A stretch of 64,000 nt of DNA from Caprimulgus europaeus (GCA_907165065.1 OU015525.1:3538622-3602621); one strand, 5' to 3'; numbered from the stretch's first letter, positions 11,003 through 24,108 are shown. The notes: generated by a model not told the origin, from the letters alone. Program-made: numbers and translations.

Positions 11003-11483
11003 TAATGCAGTTTTTCTGCTGCTGCATCTCACGAACACTCGCACATGTCCAATACACAGTTCTTTATAAGATGTAAAAATATTCCACCATATGTTTAAAA
11101 CAGGCACAGATATATTCTAATCCTTGCTGAGACCACATCCTTTTCTATTTTTACTTGTGTCATCTGTTACAATAGAGTTAGAGCACAGCAAGGTGGAACA
11201 AGCCAGACTCATTTTCTGATGTATTTCAGCACAACAATTCAGAGCCTGTCATGTGAGCTTGCAAAATATCTTTCTCCCTCATAAAAACACCGACACCAAA
11301 ACTCTTCTATTATTGTTTACTCTGTAGGTTGAACAGAGATGATATTCCTGATCATGTGTCCTTGGACCCTGGAGATACAGAGTGCTTGCCTCCTTTGGAG
11401 ACGTGCTGTGGCTTCTCAGTTTTGTTGGTTTGGGCTGGAGGGATGTATTTTGTAGATATAAACTAACATTGTTGAGTGGTAGT

Positions 11484-11995
11484 TAGAATCATAGAATCAC
11501 AGAATGTTGTGGATTGGAAGGGACCCATAAGGATCATCAAGTCCAACTCCTTTCCCTGCACAGGACAATCCCAACATTCAGACCATGTCCCTGAGGGCCT
11601 TGGCCAAATGCTTCTGGAATCTTGTCAGGCTTGGTGCCATGACCATCTCCCTGGGGAGCCTGTTCCAGTGCTCCACCACCCTCTGGTTTAAGAACCTTTT
11701 CCTAATGTCCAGCCTAAACCTCTCCTGCCACATCTTCCTGCCATTTCCCCTGGTCCTATTGTTGGTGGCCAGAGAGAAGAGATCATCACCTGCCCCTCCT
11801 CTTGCCCTTGTGAGGAAGTTCTAGACCATGATGAGATCTCCTCTCAGTCTCCTCTTCTCCAGGCTGAACAAACCAGGTGACTTCAGGCCTCGTGTCTTAC
11901 GGTTTCCTCTCTAAACCCTTCACCAATTTAGTGGCTCTCCTCTGGACACTCTGTATTAGCTTTGTTTCCTTAGTGCCATGGTATCCCAGTTCTAA
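11484..11995 (-). mobile_element. CR1 LINE, 3' part, antisense
   Basis: Starts with two tail units in reverse (AGAATCATAGAATCACAGAA), then the 3' end and last part of the coding region, fading out near 11995. Very similar to 5769-6245 and, on the other strand, 45961-46381. The 5' boundary is blurred by divergence. Confidence 0.9.
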
Positions 11996-12285
11996 AATAC
12001 ACCGGTGCCTGACAAACATCTAAAATTGTCAGGTGTTGATATTACAGTGAACCTTGAATTTGCTTCTGAATCACCTGGCTGGTTTCTCTCTTGGGGCTTT
12101 TCTGTGTCTATGTAGATTAGGTGACAGAGAGGACTGGGCTAGGTGTAAAGAGAGGATCTTAGTGCCTCCTTGTTTCTGTAGTTGCCAGTGGTATCTGTCC
12201 ACTAGGATACTGAAAAATAATAATGGGATTGATTGTGCTTGGGGTGAAGTACAACCATGTTATGCAGAGGTGGGGAAATTAATAA

Positions 12286-12965
12286 AATCACAGAATGGTT
12301 GAAGCTGGAGGGGACCTCTGGAGGACATCTTGTCCAACCCCCTTGCCCTTGCAGGGCCACCTAGAGCTGGTTGCCCAAGGCCATGTACATGTAACTTTTA
12401 AATATCTTGATGGATGAGGACTCCACAATCTCTCTGGACAACCTGTGCCACTGCTTGATCACCCTCAGAGTAAAAAAGTGTTTCCTGTTGTTCACAGGGA
12501 ACTTCCTGTGTTTCAGTTTGTGCCCATTGCCTCTGGTCCTGGCACCAGGCACCACTAAAAAAAGCCTGGCTCTGTTGTCTATTCCCCTTCCCTTCAGATA
12601 TTTATAGACAAGAATAAGATCCTCCCTCAGCCTTTTCTTCTCAAGGCTGAACCAACCCAGGTGTCTCAGGCTTTTTTCACAGGAGAGATGCTTCAGTCCC
12701 TTCATCAGCTTTGTGGCCCTCACTGGACTCTCTCCAGTATGTGCCCGTCCGTCTTGTACAGAGGAGCCCAGAACCAGACGCAGGACTCCAGATGTGACCT
12801 CACCAGTGTTGAGTAGAGGAGAAGGATCATCTCCCTTGACCTGCTGGCAATGCTTTGCCTAGTGCAGCCCAGGATAACATTTTCCTTCTCTGTGACAAGG
12901 ACACATTGCTGTCTCATGTTCAAATTGGGGTCCACCACCATGACCCCCAGGGCCTTTTTTTGAGC
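12286..12965 (-). mobile_element. CR1 LINE with decayed RT C-terminal part, antisense
   Basis: Begins at a reverse tail (AATCACAGAATGGTTGAAGC). On the minus strand it reads through the end of ORF2 ('[18 protein letters not shown]', '[20 protein letters not shown]') and into '[18 protein letters not shown]'. At about 680 bp it reaches further 5' than most copies here. The frame is broken near 12720. The upstream boundary near 12965 is approximate. Confidence 0.9.
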
Positions 12966-13562
12966 TTCTCCTTGAGAAAACTCCAATGCTGTGACTTGGA
13001 CTTGTGGCCACTGTGGCAACTTGAACCTCCCAACTGTGACCACTGGTACTTGGCTTACAGAAGATTATATAATCATGTTATAACTCTCAGAAATACCTGT
13101 ATTGGCATCAATCTTGTTTGCTCCAGCACTAGTAGTTTTACTTTGACAATGGTAGTGATGAATGATAGTAACACTTCTGCTACCAAACCAAGGGCTCAGT
13201 GTGAAGTTTTACAACCTGCTCGCAAGTCTGTGTGTACTATTAATACTCAAACTAGCCAGGTTAGGGCTAACTTGGTGTGTCTCTGTGCTGTAATCACAAC
13301 TCCTTCTGTAGTAGAGTTTAATCCTGAGAAAACCTTAAGATGCATCTTTTTGTAAATGCTGCGATCAAGTTTCTATTTTTATTCTTTGTTAGAATTGCAT
13401 TAATCCATTCGATCAGATTTTGAGTAATTTCTGGTGGTTGTTGTTTCTCCTCTTGAGATGGTATAGAGTGTGTGATGGTGTGCTTTCTGGTAAGAGTTGT
13501 CTGTATTGAGTGCTCTGTGAAGCAGGTAATGACAGTGCCTGTACTTAAAACTATTTGGTGAA

Positions 13563-14018
13563 ATTGGAGAAGGTACAGAGAAGAGCTACGACAGCTCTTT
13601 GAAGTCTGCAAATCAGACTTTAAAATGCATGCTATCTGAACTTCTGTTTGAGACATCTAAGAGGACTTGATCGTGGTGTGTAAGTACATCTCTGGGAGGA
13701 AAGACATCAAATAGATAGCATAGAGCTCATTAATCTAACATTCTTGCACATAACGAGATCAGGAGATAGGAGTCAAAGCGAGACAAATTCAATCTTTCTG
13801 TGTAAGGATAACTAGCCATTAGAACTGTGTATTGAGGGCATGGATTTGGCATTGCTTCGAACCTTTAAATCAAGATTCAAATGTCTTCTTATAAGATATA
13901 CTTTAGTGCAGCTACAGTCTACAATCTTGATGTGATGGGGCTAAATTTTATGATAGGAAATCAGATTGGATAATCAGAATTGCTCTCTCTGGCCTTTAAA
14001 ATCTATGAATCTATGAAT
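13563..14018 (+). mobile_element. ancient CR1-type LINE 3' end
   Basis: A diverged LINE 3' end in sense orientation ending GGCCTTTAAAATCTATGAAT and then a CTATGAA repeat. The tail unit ATCTATGA differs from the ATTCTATGA tail of the younger copies. It resembles CR1 subfamilies shared across reptiles, turtles and birds, as do the stretches 'GAGGGCATGGATTTGG' and 'ATGGGGCTAAATTTTATGAT'. No frame is intact. Family is from memory; boundaries are approximate. Confidence 0.72.
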
Positions 14019-16804
14019 TTATAATGTTTTTTTAAAGTGCTTTTAGGTTGAAGAAATGCCCATGAGAGAGTCTACTGTTGTTGCTCTGTTCACCACCTAT
14101 ATTATATTTTTGTCTGCTAAAGTCAGTTTCATTCAGTTTGTGTGTGGCTTCTTCACAGCCTTTTCCCCAAAAGTGGGTAAAGCTTTTCAAGAGAGGGATG
14201 CTGAGTGCACTGCTAAGATTTGGCAGAGCTAATCCACATTAGTTGGAGAACTTTGCAGGGTTATAAAATGGGAAAGGATGCCCATGATCCCTTCTGCCCT
14301 GTGCAACTCTACCATATGGTCTCTTCAGGAAACCCAGCAAGCTCCATCTCAGAGCATGTAGCAAAAAGTCAGTGCTATTGTTTGTGTACCACTATGCAAG
14401 TGGCTGAGCATGGAACGAGCAGCTGCATTGCAGATGTTCACTAGATGATGGTTTGTACTCCTGTTGAGCGGGACATGGTATGTTGAATGTCCTTCAGGGT
14501 TGCATAAATCCAATCACAACTCCTCTTTTACTTTTTTTCCTGCCTTACCCTGGCCTCTTTGGGGTTTTCCAGGTTCCTTATTGCATTTGGAGGCCACACC
14601 ACACACCTGGAATGGAAGTCTTCCTCATGTGTTGAATACAAATCTTAGCCAGGACAGTTAGTTTATGTTTATGGGCTACTGGATCACTCTTCTGCCAGGT
14701 CATGACCATACAGACTATTTTTTATCCCATGTGTTACAGAAGTTTCAAGGGGCTAGAAGGGGCTTTTTCTTTACATCTGCTTTCTTTCTTTCTAATTCTT
14801 TGAAGGCTGTCCCTGTTGAGCATACAGAAGTTTGTCTGATAGTGCTATGACTTATGTGAGTTTTATGGGATTTTTTTTAGTTTATTTTTGCTTCAAGGGG
14901 AAAAAAAACAAACCAAAACAAAAAAATCCCAACCAAACAAACAAACAACACAAAAAGAAGCTCAAGTACTGGCTGAATTTGTCTTATTGATGGGGTTTTT
15001 TTCTACTTATTTTTATTAAGACTTTGCATTTCTTTCAAACTATAGCTTTTAGCTGCTTCTCAGTAAATTCCTTATAAATAAGTAAAATAAATAACACTCA
15101 TAAAAGGGGTTGGTTTGGTGCATCATGTCTAGAGGGCTGATCAGTGGAGAATATACTGGATGGATCAGACCTCTTCTGGCCAGATGGAGATCCTGAGTGC
15201 TCTATGGGGTCTCTTCCCTCTGTAATTTCTGTTACTGTCTCATTAATGACTCCCTGTGACAGGTTGGTGCCATACACAGTCCCATTACCTTGATCCGAGA
15301 GGCTGAGCAAAGGATTTTTCAGCATCCCCCAGGTGTGATAAAGTCTCCATTGCCATCTCAGGATGGTTTCTTATCCCCCATTGACTTTAAGAATTGCAAT
15401 GGCATAGACAACTGATGCCAAACTCTCAATTTATGTAAATCGGTGCAGATTCAACAGTGGTGATCTCTTTTGAATGTGCCTCATCCTGGAGGACTAGCAT
15501 ATGACTTTTAAAAATTAAGTGTACAAAGCTTCTAAAGTGAGACATATGTTTTAACACTGACTTCACAATATTTCTCCAGGACATCTTGATGTGTTGCTCC
15601 TTTGGTAGAGTTACTGCTTGCTTGGTCAGAACTGGTGAGTTTGGAGGGATTTTCCACATTCAGCTCAGGAATTGTGCAGATTTTGATAGAGCAATTCTTG
15701 GCCAAATCAAGTTAAATCTATTACAAAATAGCTCAGTCCCACTGAGATCCAGCAGACCCATGTTTGAGTCTCAGTTCTGCTATTTCCCAGGTAAGAGCCG
15801 TATCAAATGCCAACCTTTGGCTGTTCTGTCCTTTCCAGAGAACTGACCTTTATGTGAGGGTCTAACTATTATGCTCAACAAATTAAAATATTTGATAAAA
15901 TTTTAGGCTAGAGACTTAAACCTGAGTCATTTTCTCACCTGACTGATAAGCACTTTCCTCTTCACTTGCATTCCTGTCTTGGATTATTTTGCTTGTGTGT
16001 TTCCCAAAATATTTAACAAATGTGAAAGCTCTTGAATTTGCCTGTGTGAAACTGTGTATGTGAGGTCTTGAATAGCTTTGTGCAATAAGAAAACTGCTTT
16101 CTACTCTCTTCTTCTCCAAAACAGGCAGTAGTGAAGGTCTCTATTGTTATTGCAGAGAGATACTTGTGTATCAGATCTCTCTACCATTAACCTTCTCCTC
16201 ATTTGTAGGAAGATGCTGGCAGAGTAATTTTACTTTGAATTGTCCTGATTTTGTAGCTCAGGTTAGAAAGGTGCCTGGATGCTGTAGCTGCTGTTTTCCC
16301 TTCTGGAGTTTCAAACATGACATTAACATGTTCTTAGAAATTCAATGCTTTGATTTGCAGAGTTGATGGTCCCAGAAGTGTTTTTAGATTATGCCAAATT
16401 TTATCTTTGAAATGAATGGTTTATAGGCTGCACAGGAGATTGATTTGTGAGGATTGTGGAAGAGGGAAGAGAGGGAATTATAATATCTATGAGATTTCTG
16501 CAGGATCAATGCTGTTCTCCTAGAGAAGCAAATGGTTATTAGGGAAACCTCTCAGTGTATTCTTTAAAACATTGTATGTCTAGCAAAGGATAATAATTAT
16601 TAGCTCAGTTATAGACAATGGCTTGCAGCTTTATCTTCCTGAATCACCAAACTCTATGCTAAAATCTAATATTGAGATCTAGCAAGTGGAGTGAAGATAT
16701 ATGGTGGTATTCCAGCTTGTTTTGAATACTCATGCTGTCCAGGCACATCAGTTACTTTTTACACTATCTTTTTTATGCTGTGTTTTTACTTTTTATCTTC
16801 TATA
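14019..16804. other. unrecognised intronic sequence
   Basis: No gene is recognised. There is an A/C-rich simple stretch at 14899-14956. A weakly SINE-like 15750-15790 segment (TGTTTGAGTCTCAGTTCTGC) cannot be assigned. Confidence 0.5.
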
Positions 16805-17213
16805 AAGATAGGCTGAGAAAATTAAGGTTGTTCAGCCTGGAGAACAGAAGGCTTCGGGGGGACCTTATAGCGGCCTTCTAGTACCTGAAAGGTGCCTATG
16901 AGAAAGCTGGGGAAGAACTGTTCACGGGGGCATGTAGCAATAGGACGAGGGGTCATGGTTTTAAACTAGACAAGGGTAGATTTAGATTGGATATTAGGAA
17001 AAAGTTCTTCAATATGAGGGTGGTAGATCACTGGAACAGGTTGCTCAGAGAGGTAGTGGAGGTCCCATCCCTGGAGATATTCAAGGTCAGCCTTGATGGG
17101 GCTCTGAGCAACCTGCTCTAATAAATATGTCCCTGTTCACTGCAGGGGGTTGGACTAGATGACCTTTGAGGGACCCTTCCAACCCAATATATTTATGATT
17201 CTATGATTCTGTG
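16805..17213 (+). mobile_element. CR1 LINE, 3' part
   Basis: Sense CR1 from 'DRLRKLRLFSLENRRL'-like coding through TGAAAGGTGCCTATGAGAAA to GGTTGGACTAGATGACCTTT and a GATTCTATGATTCTGTG tail. Its subfamily is shared with the 3'-less copy at 53603-53728. Confidence 0.92.
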
Positions 17214-18483
17214 CTGTTTGGTGACTTTTGGTGTCAACCCAGAGAAGCCCAAAAGAGTAGAGGGAATTTTGTCTGTCAGTGGAAAAGTAATTACATGCCT
17301 TGTTCAAAGCTACAGGCCAAGCCCAAACCAGAGGATTTCTTAAATTTCTGCAGACATAATTGAGCCATGTTTCTAATCTGTTCTTTTTTCCTTCTTTAAA
17401 TACTGAAGTGTGACTGATAATGGGTTATGAATTTTTACAACTGGAAGCGTCCTGAGAAAATCCCATATGTAAATATTAAGAATGTAATTTATTTAGCATT
17501 TTTCATTGTGGAAGATCTTGAAGTACTTTGCATACTTGATATGCTAAGTCCAAAAGTAGTGACCTGCTGTTAATTTAAGCGTGAATTTGTGCCAGTGAAG
17601 ATTCAAGGGTGTAAAAAGGCAACAGTAGTCCTAGATTTCTGCCACTTTTTTATATACACATGCACACACACACACAGATATATTTCTTAAATCTGAAGTC
17701 ACTGTGTATTGCAAAATAAACCATGTTTCCAGCTTCCAGCTGCCCTCAGGGTAGAGTATTCTTCTCTCTTGATAGAAAAGCCCAAGAAGCTTTCTAGCTC
17801 AAACCCAGGAGAAGATCAGAGTGAAGCACCCATTTTATCTGAGCCAAAACATAGAAAAGATTTTGAGTGTTAGTCTTGAACAATGAGACAGAAGATATTA
17901 GAATGGACAATGGTGTTCAGCCTCTTAATTGCTATTTGGAGCAATAAATAGTTATTATGTAATTTCTTGCCTCTTCATTGAGGGCACATTTCCAAATGGA
18001 GAAGCTCCACGTGCAGCAGTGTGAGTCCTCAGGGCATGGAGCTCCTCAGGAGGATAAGCAGTGGTTTTCCACTCCCATGTGCTGCCTGGATCTCCTGGCA
18101 GAAAGCAGAAATGCCTCCAGCTGTGAGATTTTCATGCAGCTGCTGTGACATGAAGAGTTAGAAAGCTTGGGGCTGGCAAAGATCTGTGCAAAGTTCATGG
18201 GGTGGAGATTTTCTTGCTGTTACAATCAGTCATGTCCCATCATGTCTTGAACCATGACATGTGGATTCACCATTTCTGCATCCAAAGGACCCATTTTGGG
18301 TAACATGCATTGCAAGATGTTATTTCCTTGTGTCATGAGTTATCTACCCAAACACTGCTTCATTGTGTTGTTTTGAAAGAAAATAAATTAAAAGACAAAG
18401 AAATGAATTAAAAAACTTTTTTTTTTTTTTTTCTCTGGAAAAGTGTACTGTGTCTTAATCTTTTGTGTCTCTGCTGTTGACAG
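17214..18483. other. unrecognised intronic sequence with T-run
   Basis: A short CA repeat lies at 17665-17680 and a T-run at 18416-18433. Nothing else is recognised before the acceptor of the exon at 18484. Confidence 0.5.
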
Positions 18484-18553
18484 TGACCTCTCTGGAAAGA
18501 AGCCTTCGATCTCTGGGAACCTCAAATGATACTCAGGAGCTGCAGGATGGACT
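18484..18553 (+). CDS. TSNARE1: TSNARE1 exon (Habc first helix, continued)
   Basis: A 70-nt exon flanked by CTGTTGACAG and GTGAGT. Joined to the exon ending at 10898 it completes a valine codon and reads VTSLERSLRSLGT, then SNDTQELQDGL. It ends after two bases (CT) of a leucine codon. The 'LxxxLxxLGTxxD' spacing is typical of the first Habc helix in syntaxin 7/12-like proteins, and the exact words match TSNARE1. The following exon should supply one base and then continue the helix; I did not find it in the remaining 45 kb. Confidence 0.88.
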
Positions 18554-20554
18554 GTGAGTTTGTTTTGAATTACTGCATATTTCTCTTTATCCCAGCCTTT
18601 TCATTTTTTCCCCTCATCTATCCTCACTCTTTCTTCTGTCCTTTTTTTATAGTTGGACACTTTTTTGTCATCAGGCTTACTTCATTTTGTTTCTTTCTGT
18701 TGGTGATTAATGATGGTAGGACATGTATTGATTGTATAAAGCTTTGCTTGTGCTGGTTTCAGGTGGTAGAGTGGTAGGTAGATAACAGAAAATGATGGTC
18801 CACATTGAAAGAGGGTTTTCTGTGGTTTTGTATGTGTTGTTATTTTTTGTTGTGGGTTGTTTTTGTTGTTGGGTTGGGGTTTTTGTTGTTGTTGTTGATT
18901 TTTAATGTGAAACCAGAGTAGGATGCTTGTGTAGCTTTTTAATTTATTTTTTTCTCTCCTCACCCCTAACTTGTCAAAGACCATGAATCCAAGATAAAAA
19001 AAAAAAAAAAGGAATTAAAAAAAGGGGAAAAAAGGAGCAAAAGGTATTTTATAGGTGGAAAGTGTGTTGTGATGTTGAAACCTGCATCACACAGCACAAC
19101 ACTGAGAAAATGAAACTTCAGTTGCGCCTGCAATAGATACAGTTCGTTAAACTCCCTCTTCTAGAGATGTGTGTACACAAACACGCACAGTTAGTTTTCA
19201 TTGTGTGCATGCTAATTAGAGAATTAAAATGGCTCTTCCAAATGTAGCACAACTTATTAAAGCTGCTTCCCTTAATGCAGCTTGCATGCAAAAATCAAGT
19301 ACTTGGGATGTGGCTCTGATTTTGGGTATACAACTGCAGTTCCTGCTGAGATTTGGCTGTGAACAAAGGGGAGAATGTGATTTCTCTTTCTTTATATGGG
19401 CTTTATACACAGTAATTTGCCTGGTGGACTTGACTGACCTTCTCAATGCAATATAAACTCTCAGACTGGTTTTCAATCTCTCTCCTTCTCTCTCCTATCC
19501 ATTGCGTTCATCAGCGCATCAGATCTGCCCTAATTCACATATACTCTGTTTTGCAAACTGGAGGATTAAAAATAGTTATAGTAATAATAGTCAGAAGATT
19601 TGGAACTAAATTTAGGAGATTGGAGAGGATGTGAAAGAAAAAGAGTCAGTCTGTGGAGATTGGTGTAATCAGGAAAGATGTTTACATGAACAAAATTATT
19701 TGTAGCATAAACCACCCTATAACTGCTGGAGATCCTTAACCCAGGAAAGCCTTTCTACCACGCAGAGCAGCTATTGTGCTTGCACTCCTGAACTATTATT
19801 TTTTTTTTTAATTACAGAATAAATTCCTTGACTCCTCAGAGCACTTCAAAAACATGGCTAGATAATTTTCTTCTTTCCTGTGCAGTTACATAAATAGATG
19901 CATAACACACTAATTGCAATAATTATTTTTGATCTCTGAATTATCATTAATTGTCGAGATAGTTAAATGCAGCTTATTTTTATTGTAACTGTGCTTCCCT
20001 GCCCCTGTTGTGAGCCCCAGAATTTCTTCAGCTGTGTCCTTCCACCCTCCTGGTTCATCCTCTCACCCCATACTCTAGCAGGTCTCTCCTAATTTCTTCC
20101 ATTTGGCTTGTTGCATCTCCAGACTGAACAGTGCCAAGCCAAGAAGGATCAGCAGATATCTTCCCTTCAATCCTATCATTCTTTTGTCCTGTCCTAACAC
20201 TAGTGTGTCCTTCGCATTGCCCCCCAGTTTCATTACCAGATGTAGGCAAGCAGCTTTGAATACTCCACAAGCATCTCTGCCTGCCTCTCACGAGAGCTGC
20301 ACCAGCAAAAAGCAGTATGCCATGAATCACGAGAGCTGGCAGTGCTGCATATATCTCTATGTTCAGGAACAGCAGAGGGTCAGCTCTTCAGGTGAGACCT
20401 TTGAAGCAGCGCTTTCTGCTTCCCCGGCTGCAAATCATGGCTTAATCTTCCTCCTTTGCCACTTGACCCCTTTCCTTCAAAGGCTGATGCATGTTTCTCC
20501 TTGAACATCCTCTAACGTGGAAGATGGTTTAGGAGTGACGAGTGAACATTTGGT

Positions 20555-20948
20555 AGAGAGAACTAAGGTTGTTTGGCCTGGAGAAAAGGAGGCTCAGGGG
20601 AGACCTTCTCACTCTCTACATTTACCCAAAAGGAGGGTGTAGAGAGGTTGAGGACAGTCTGTTCAACCAAGGAACAAGTGACAGAACAAAAGGAAATGGC
20701 CTCAAGTTGCACAAAGGGTAGTTGAGATTGGATGTGAGGAAGAATTTATTTGCTGAAAGGGTTCTGAGGCATTGGAAGGGGTTGCCCAGGGCAGTGGTGG
20801 AGTCCCCATCCCTGGAGGGATTGAAGAGTCGTGTAGACACAGTGCTGAGGGACATGGGTTAGTCGGGGACTTGTCAGTATTGGGTTAATGATTGAACTCA
20901 ATGATCTTAAAGGTCTTTTCCAATCGAGGCAATTCTGTGATTCTGTGG
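20555..20948 (+). mobile_element. CR1 LINE, 3' part
   Basis: Sense CR1 from '[16 protein letters not shown]'-like coding to TCTTTTCCAATCGAGGC and an ATTCTGTGATTCTGTGG tail. It carries the marker GAAGAGTCGTGTAGACACAG also present in the copy at 48657-48996, to which it is very close. Confidence 0.92.
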
Positions 20949-23212
20949 TAGGTCTATAGCCTTGGCTATTAGAAAACTAATAGTGTCTGTAGATATCTAA
21001 ATAGTAAAATTGCCATATTTTTTATTTTCATACCAGCTAGGTGACTATCCCTCTGCCTAAAATGAGACTGTCAGGCAGGCGAGGGGAGAAGGAGTATTTT
21101 GAGATTAGGGATTCATGGTGAATTGTGGTCCTGCCATATAGGACACTTGGCTACTATAGTCCATATACTGCAAAAGTATTTGCTTATCTAGCTGCAGGGT
21201 CAGAAAACAAAAACAAAAACAAAAAAAGCCCAAAGTTGCCTGATTCCTTTTTAAATTCATGAAGACTTTCTGCCTCTTATGCACAAGACTTACAAGGGCA
21301 TCAGATGAAGTCAGGCTTCTTACTGTCAAATTGGACTATCTCCTTTTCCTAAATGGTATTTCTCCTTTTGATAGCTGAGTCGTTCAGAATAAGGACTGTA
21401 TCTGTGGCAAGTGAATTTGGAAGAGTTCATCCCAAATGGAGTGTCAACAAGACAGACTTGGCTGCTGATGTGTGAGTAGGGTACATATAAGACCCAGTAG
21501 TGAATAATCTTGGTTGAAGCTCTTCCCAGAGCCAGCACAAATACTTGTGTGCTATGTGCTTGGAGCTGGAAGTCCTGACAAGTGAAACATAAATGCCCAT
21601 AAGAAGCTCTAGATGGAGTTGGCTGAATGCAACTGGCCCTGCATTAATTGGGAAGGGAAAGGGAGCAAAAGGAAAGAAGGTGCATGGAGCTGGGATGAGG
21701 AACTAGGGCCAGTAGACAATGCTGAGTTTTCTCCAGTGATGCTTGACTACAAACGTCTTGTGAACTACTGAATGTTGCAGGAAATTTTTTGTTTGGTTGG
21801 TTTTTGTTGGTTTTTTTTTCTTGACCTTTGGTTTAATATTCCAAGCTCCCAAGGCATTTATCTGCCTCCTTAGCCAGAGGGTGTAGGATGAAGGGGTTCT
21901 CTGACATTAGGCACTGAAGGTAACTAGCTTTTAATTAAATTAAATGTACAGATAAAGCACTATCTCTAAGAGACAGTGAAAACCAGTCTCTATTATTGTG
22001 AGTGAGTATTTCTGGATAGTCTCCCAACACCCTCAAAGATTAGGGTGGAAGTTTAAGGAAAAAAAAAAAGTCTTGCATTTTTTCACAACTGGACCCAGTT
22101 TTATTGTGACCTCAGGAAAAGAAAGGTGATCATAGAAGTTTCAAGGAGCATTTGATGGCTACCTTGAAGCCATGAGACTGAGCTTTTAGTGGCATAAAGA
22201 ATCCTGATGCCTTTCTGTGGAGACTGGTTGACCATAGCAGCCATCCATGCTCTCCAAACCAGGCTTCACTGCATTGCTCACCTCAGTGAGGAGTATATCC
22301 TCTTATTGGATATTTGACCTTAGCTCATTGCATGTGCAAAGTGAAGAACAATATTGCACTGAGTTGTGGTCACAGCTTACTACTCTTTTTTTAAGTGTGT
22401 CTGGGATGTAGCCCATGAGTCATCATTCTGTGATTTTTAGTCCTTTACTAGTCACTTGCCAAAGAATTTGCCTGTTTAGGGAAGAGTTTTAAGAAGGATA
22501 TTTTGGGGGCTTTTAGCCTTGATGAGATTTTTGAGTGTGTCCATACTGAAAAGTTAGTTGATTTCTTCTGATTTGAGGAAAAATCCAAATTTTAGCTTCC
22601 ATCTCCCTTCTTCCATTGACATTATTATTTTTTTTAAATGTGCACATTATTAAAATATGTAGGATTTTTTCTGCAACTGAGAGAGGGCTCAGCTCCATAC
22701 CTGTACAGTGTGAGAAAATAAACCTGCTTCTTTGATTGAATTGACATGACAATCCTGGTGTATGGCAGAGAATTCCTATGGCCACAGCCTGAGTGTCCCA
22801 TGTCAGCAGTTTTAGTGAATATACACCCACAAAGTGTTCACTATCTGCAGAATATTGATGAAGTGCATGCTTTTTGATCTATAATACGTTAATGATTTTA
22901 TTAGGGCTAGACTGCAGAACTGATTATGGTGCAGAAATGTCAAAGTATTTCCCAAATAGAAAGCTCAGTTTGAGATCTGAGCTGCTTTGGGGTGAGACAA
23001 AGGCAATGGTCCTGGAAGAGGCTAAAAATGCAGCTTTTGGATTGCTGCTCATACCATTTTTTTGACCAAACATTAACCTCACAGGGCATCTGTGTTCCCT
23101 GGGCATGCAAGCTGTGCCAAAATGTATAATATAGTTTGCCATATTCTTTGCTGGGATTAGAGGGAACTCCATCTTCCTCACTCTTCCCCAGGGAATTTGC
23201 CACGTCACCAGA
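20949..23212. other. unrecognised intronic sequence
   Basis: Apart from T/G-rich and A-rich simple stretches (21787-21821, 22060-22071) I recognise nothing. There are no convincing splice-flanked frames. Confidence 0.5.
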
Positions 23213-23215
23213 ATT

Positions 23216-23365
23216 ATTTTATTTTATTTTATTTTATTTTATTTTATTTTATTTTATTTTATTTTATTTTATTTTATTTTATTTTATTTTATTTTATTTT
23301 ATTTTATTTTATTTTATTTTATTTTATTTTATTTTATTTTATTTTATTTTATTTTATTTTATTTT
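23216..23365. repeat. (ATTTT)30 pentanucleotide array
   Basis: Exactly 150 bp, 30 uninterrupted ATTTT units, ending in AATTTTTTGAGGGG. The 79-residue 'FILFY' frame over it is an artefact. Purity over 30 units implies recent expansion or ongoing length change. Confidence 0.98.
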
Positions 23366-24108
23366 AATTTTTTGAGGGGGGGATGAGTAAAATCACTTCA
23401 CTGGTTTATTTTGCCACAACACAACCCTGAAATCAAGTTATACCTATGGTGAAGCACTGACAACGTGACATATGCAGAGTGCCCCATTTGGGATGCTCAG
23501 GGGAAGAGAAGCATCCCTATCCAATCTTGAAGCATCTATAAAGAGCAGGAATCAACTAAAGAATGGCAATGAGCTCTTCAATGTGCTCAAGCTCAGTCAG
23601 AGGTGGTTTGCTGGATTTACAGAAGAACTTTTGAAACATGTTGACATTTAGGTCATAATCAATAAGTCTATGATGAATTGGACCAGCCATGGTGCTTGCT
23701 TGACACAGGTTGTTCACATCACTCTCATTATGGCTAAGACACCTTATGCATAGGTGTCTACGTGAGCTTGGTCTGTGGTGTCTGTCAAGCTTCAGCTTAT
23801 CCTGATAAGCTAGATGACTCTTGGAACTATTGACACTGCGACCTGAGATGTCCCAGGATGTCTGAGACATATATGTGGGGCTGCCAGCTTTGACACAGGA
23901 CTTGCTGTTCTTCCACCTCTGAAATAACAGCATTAGGCATGGTGGCACACTAGGACATCTCAAATGACAGTAGATGTCACCCTGAATCAAACGAGAGAAT
24001 TGCCACTGGTAGTGTACCTTCAGGGTGAGTGATTAAGACAACTCAATTTCTTCCCACCTAACTGATATTACACTAAGCAGCATAATAACCTTTGGCTTTT
24101 TTTTGTAG
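23366..24108. other. unrecognised stretch with a 144-codon minus-strand frame
   Basis: The minus strand is open from 23990 to 23556. Its translation has scattered Cys and His but no domain I can name, no start context and no splice support. The DNA is not clearly a known repeat. It is most likely chance or an old decayed element. Confidence 0.3.

Noticed and set aside
15750-15792. Segment resembling a tRNA-derived SINE (MIR-like) with a B-box-like string
   Set aside because: Too short and diverged; no A box, no tail and no second copy in the window.
19088-19105. 'HTAQH'-like reading resembling the expected start of the next TSNARE1 exon
   Set aside because: There is no acceptor before it and a stop follows directly; chance similarity.
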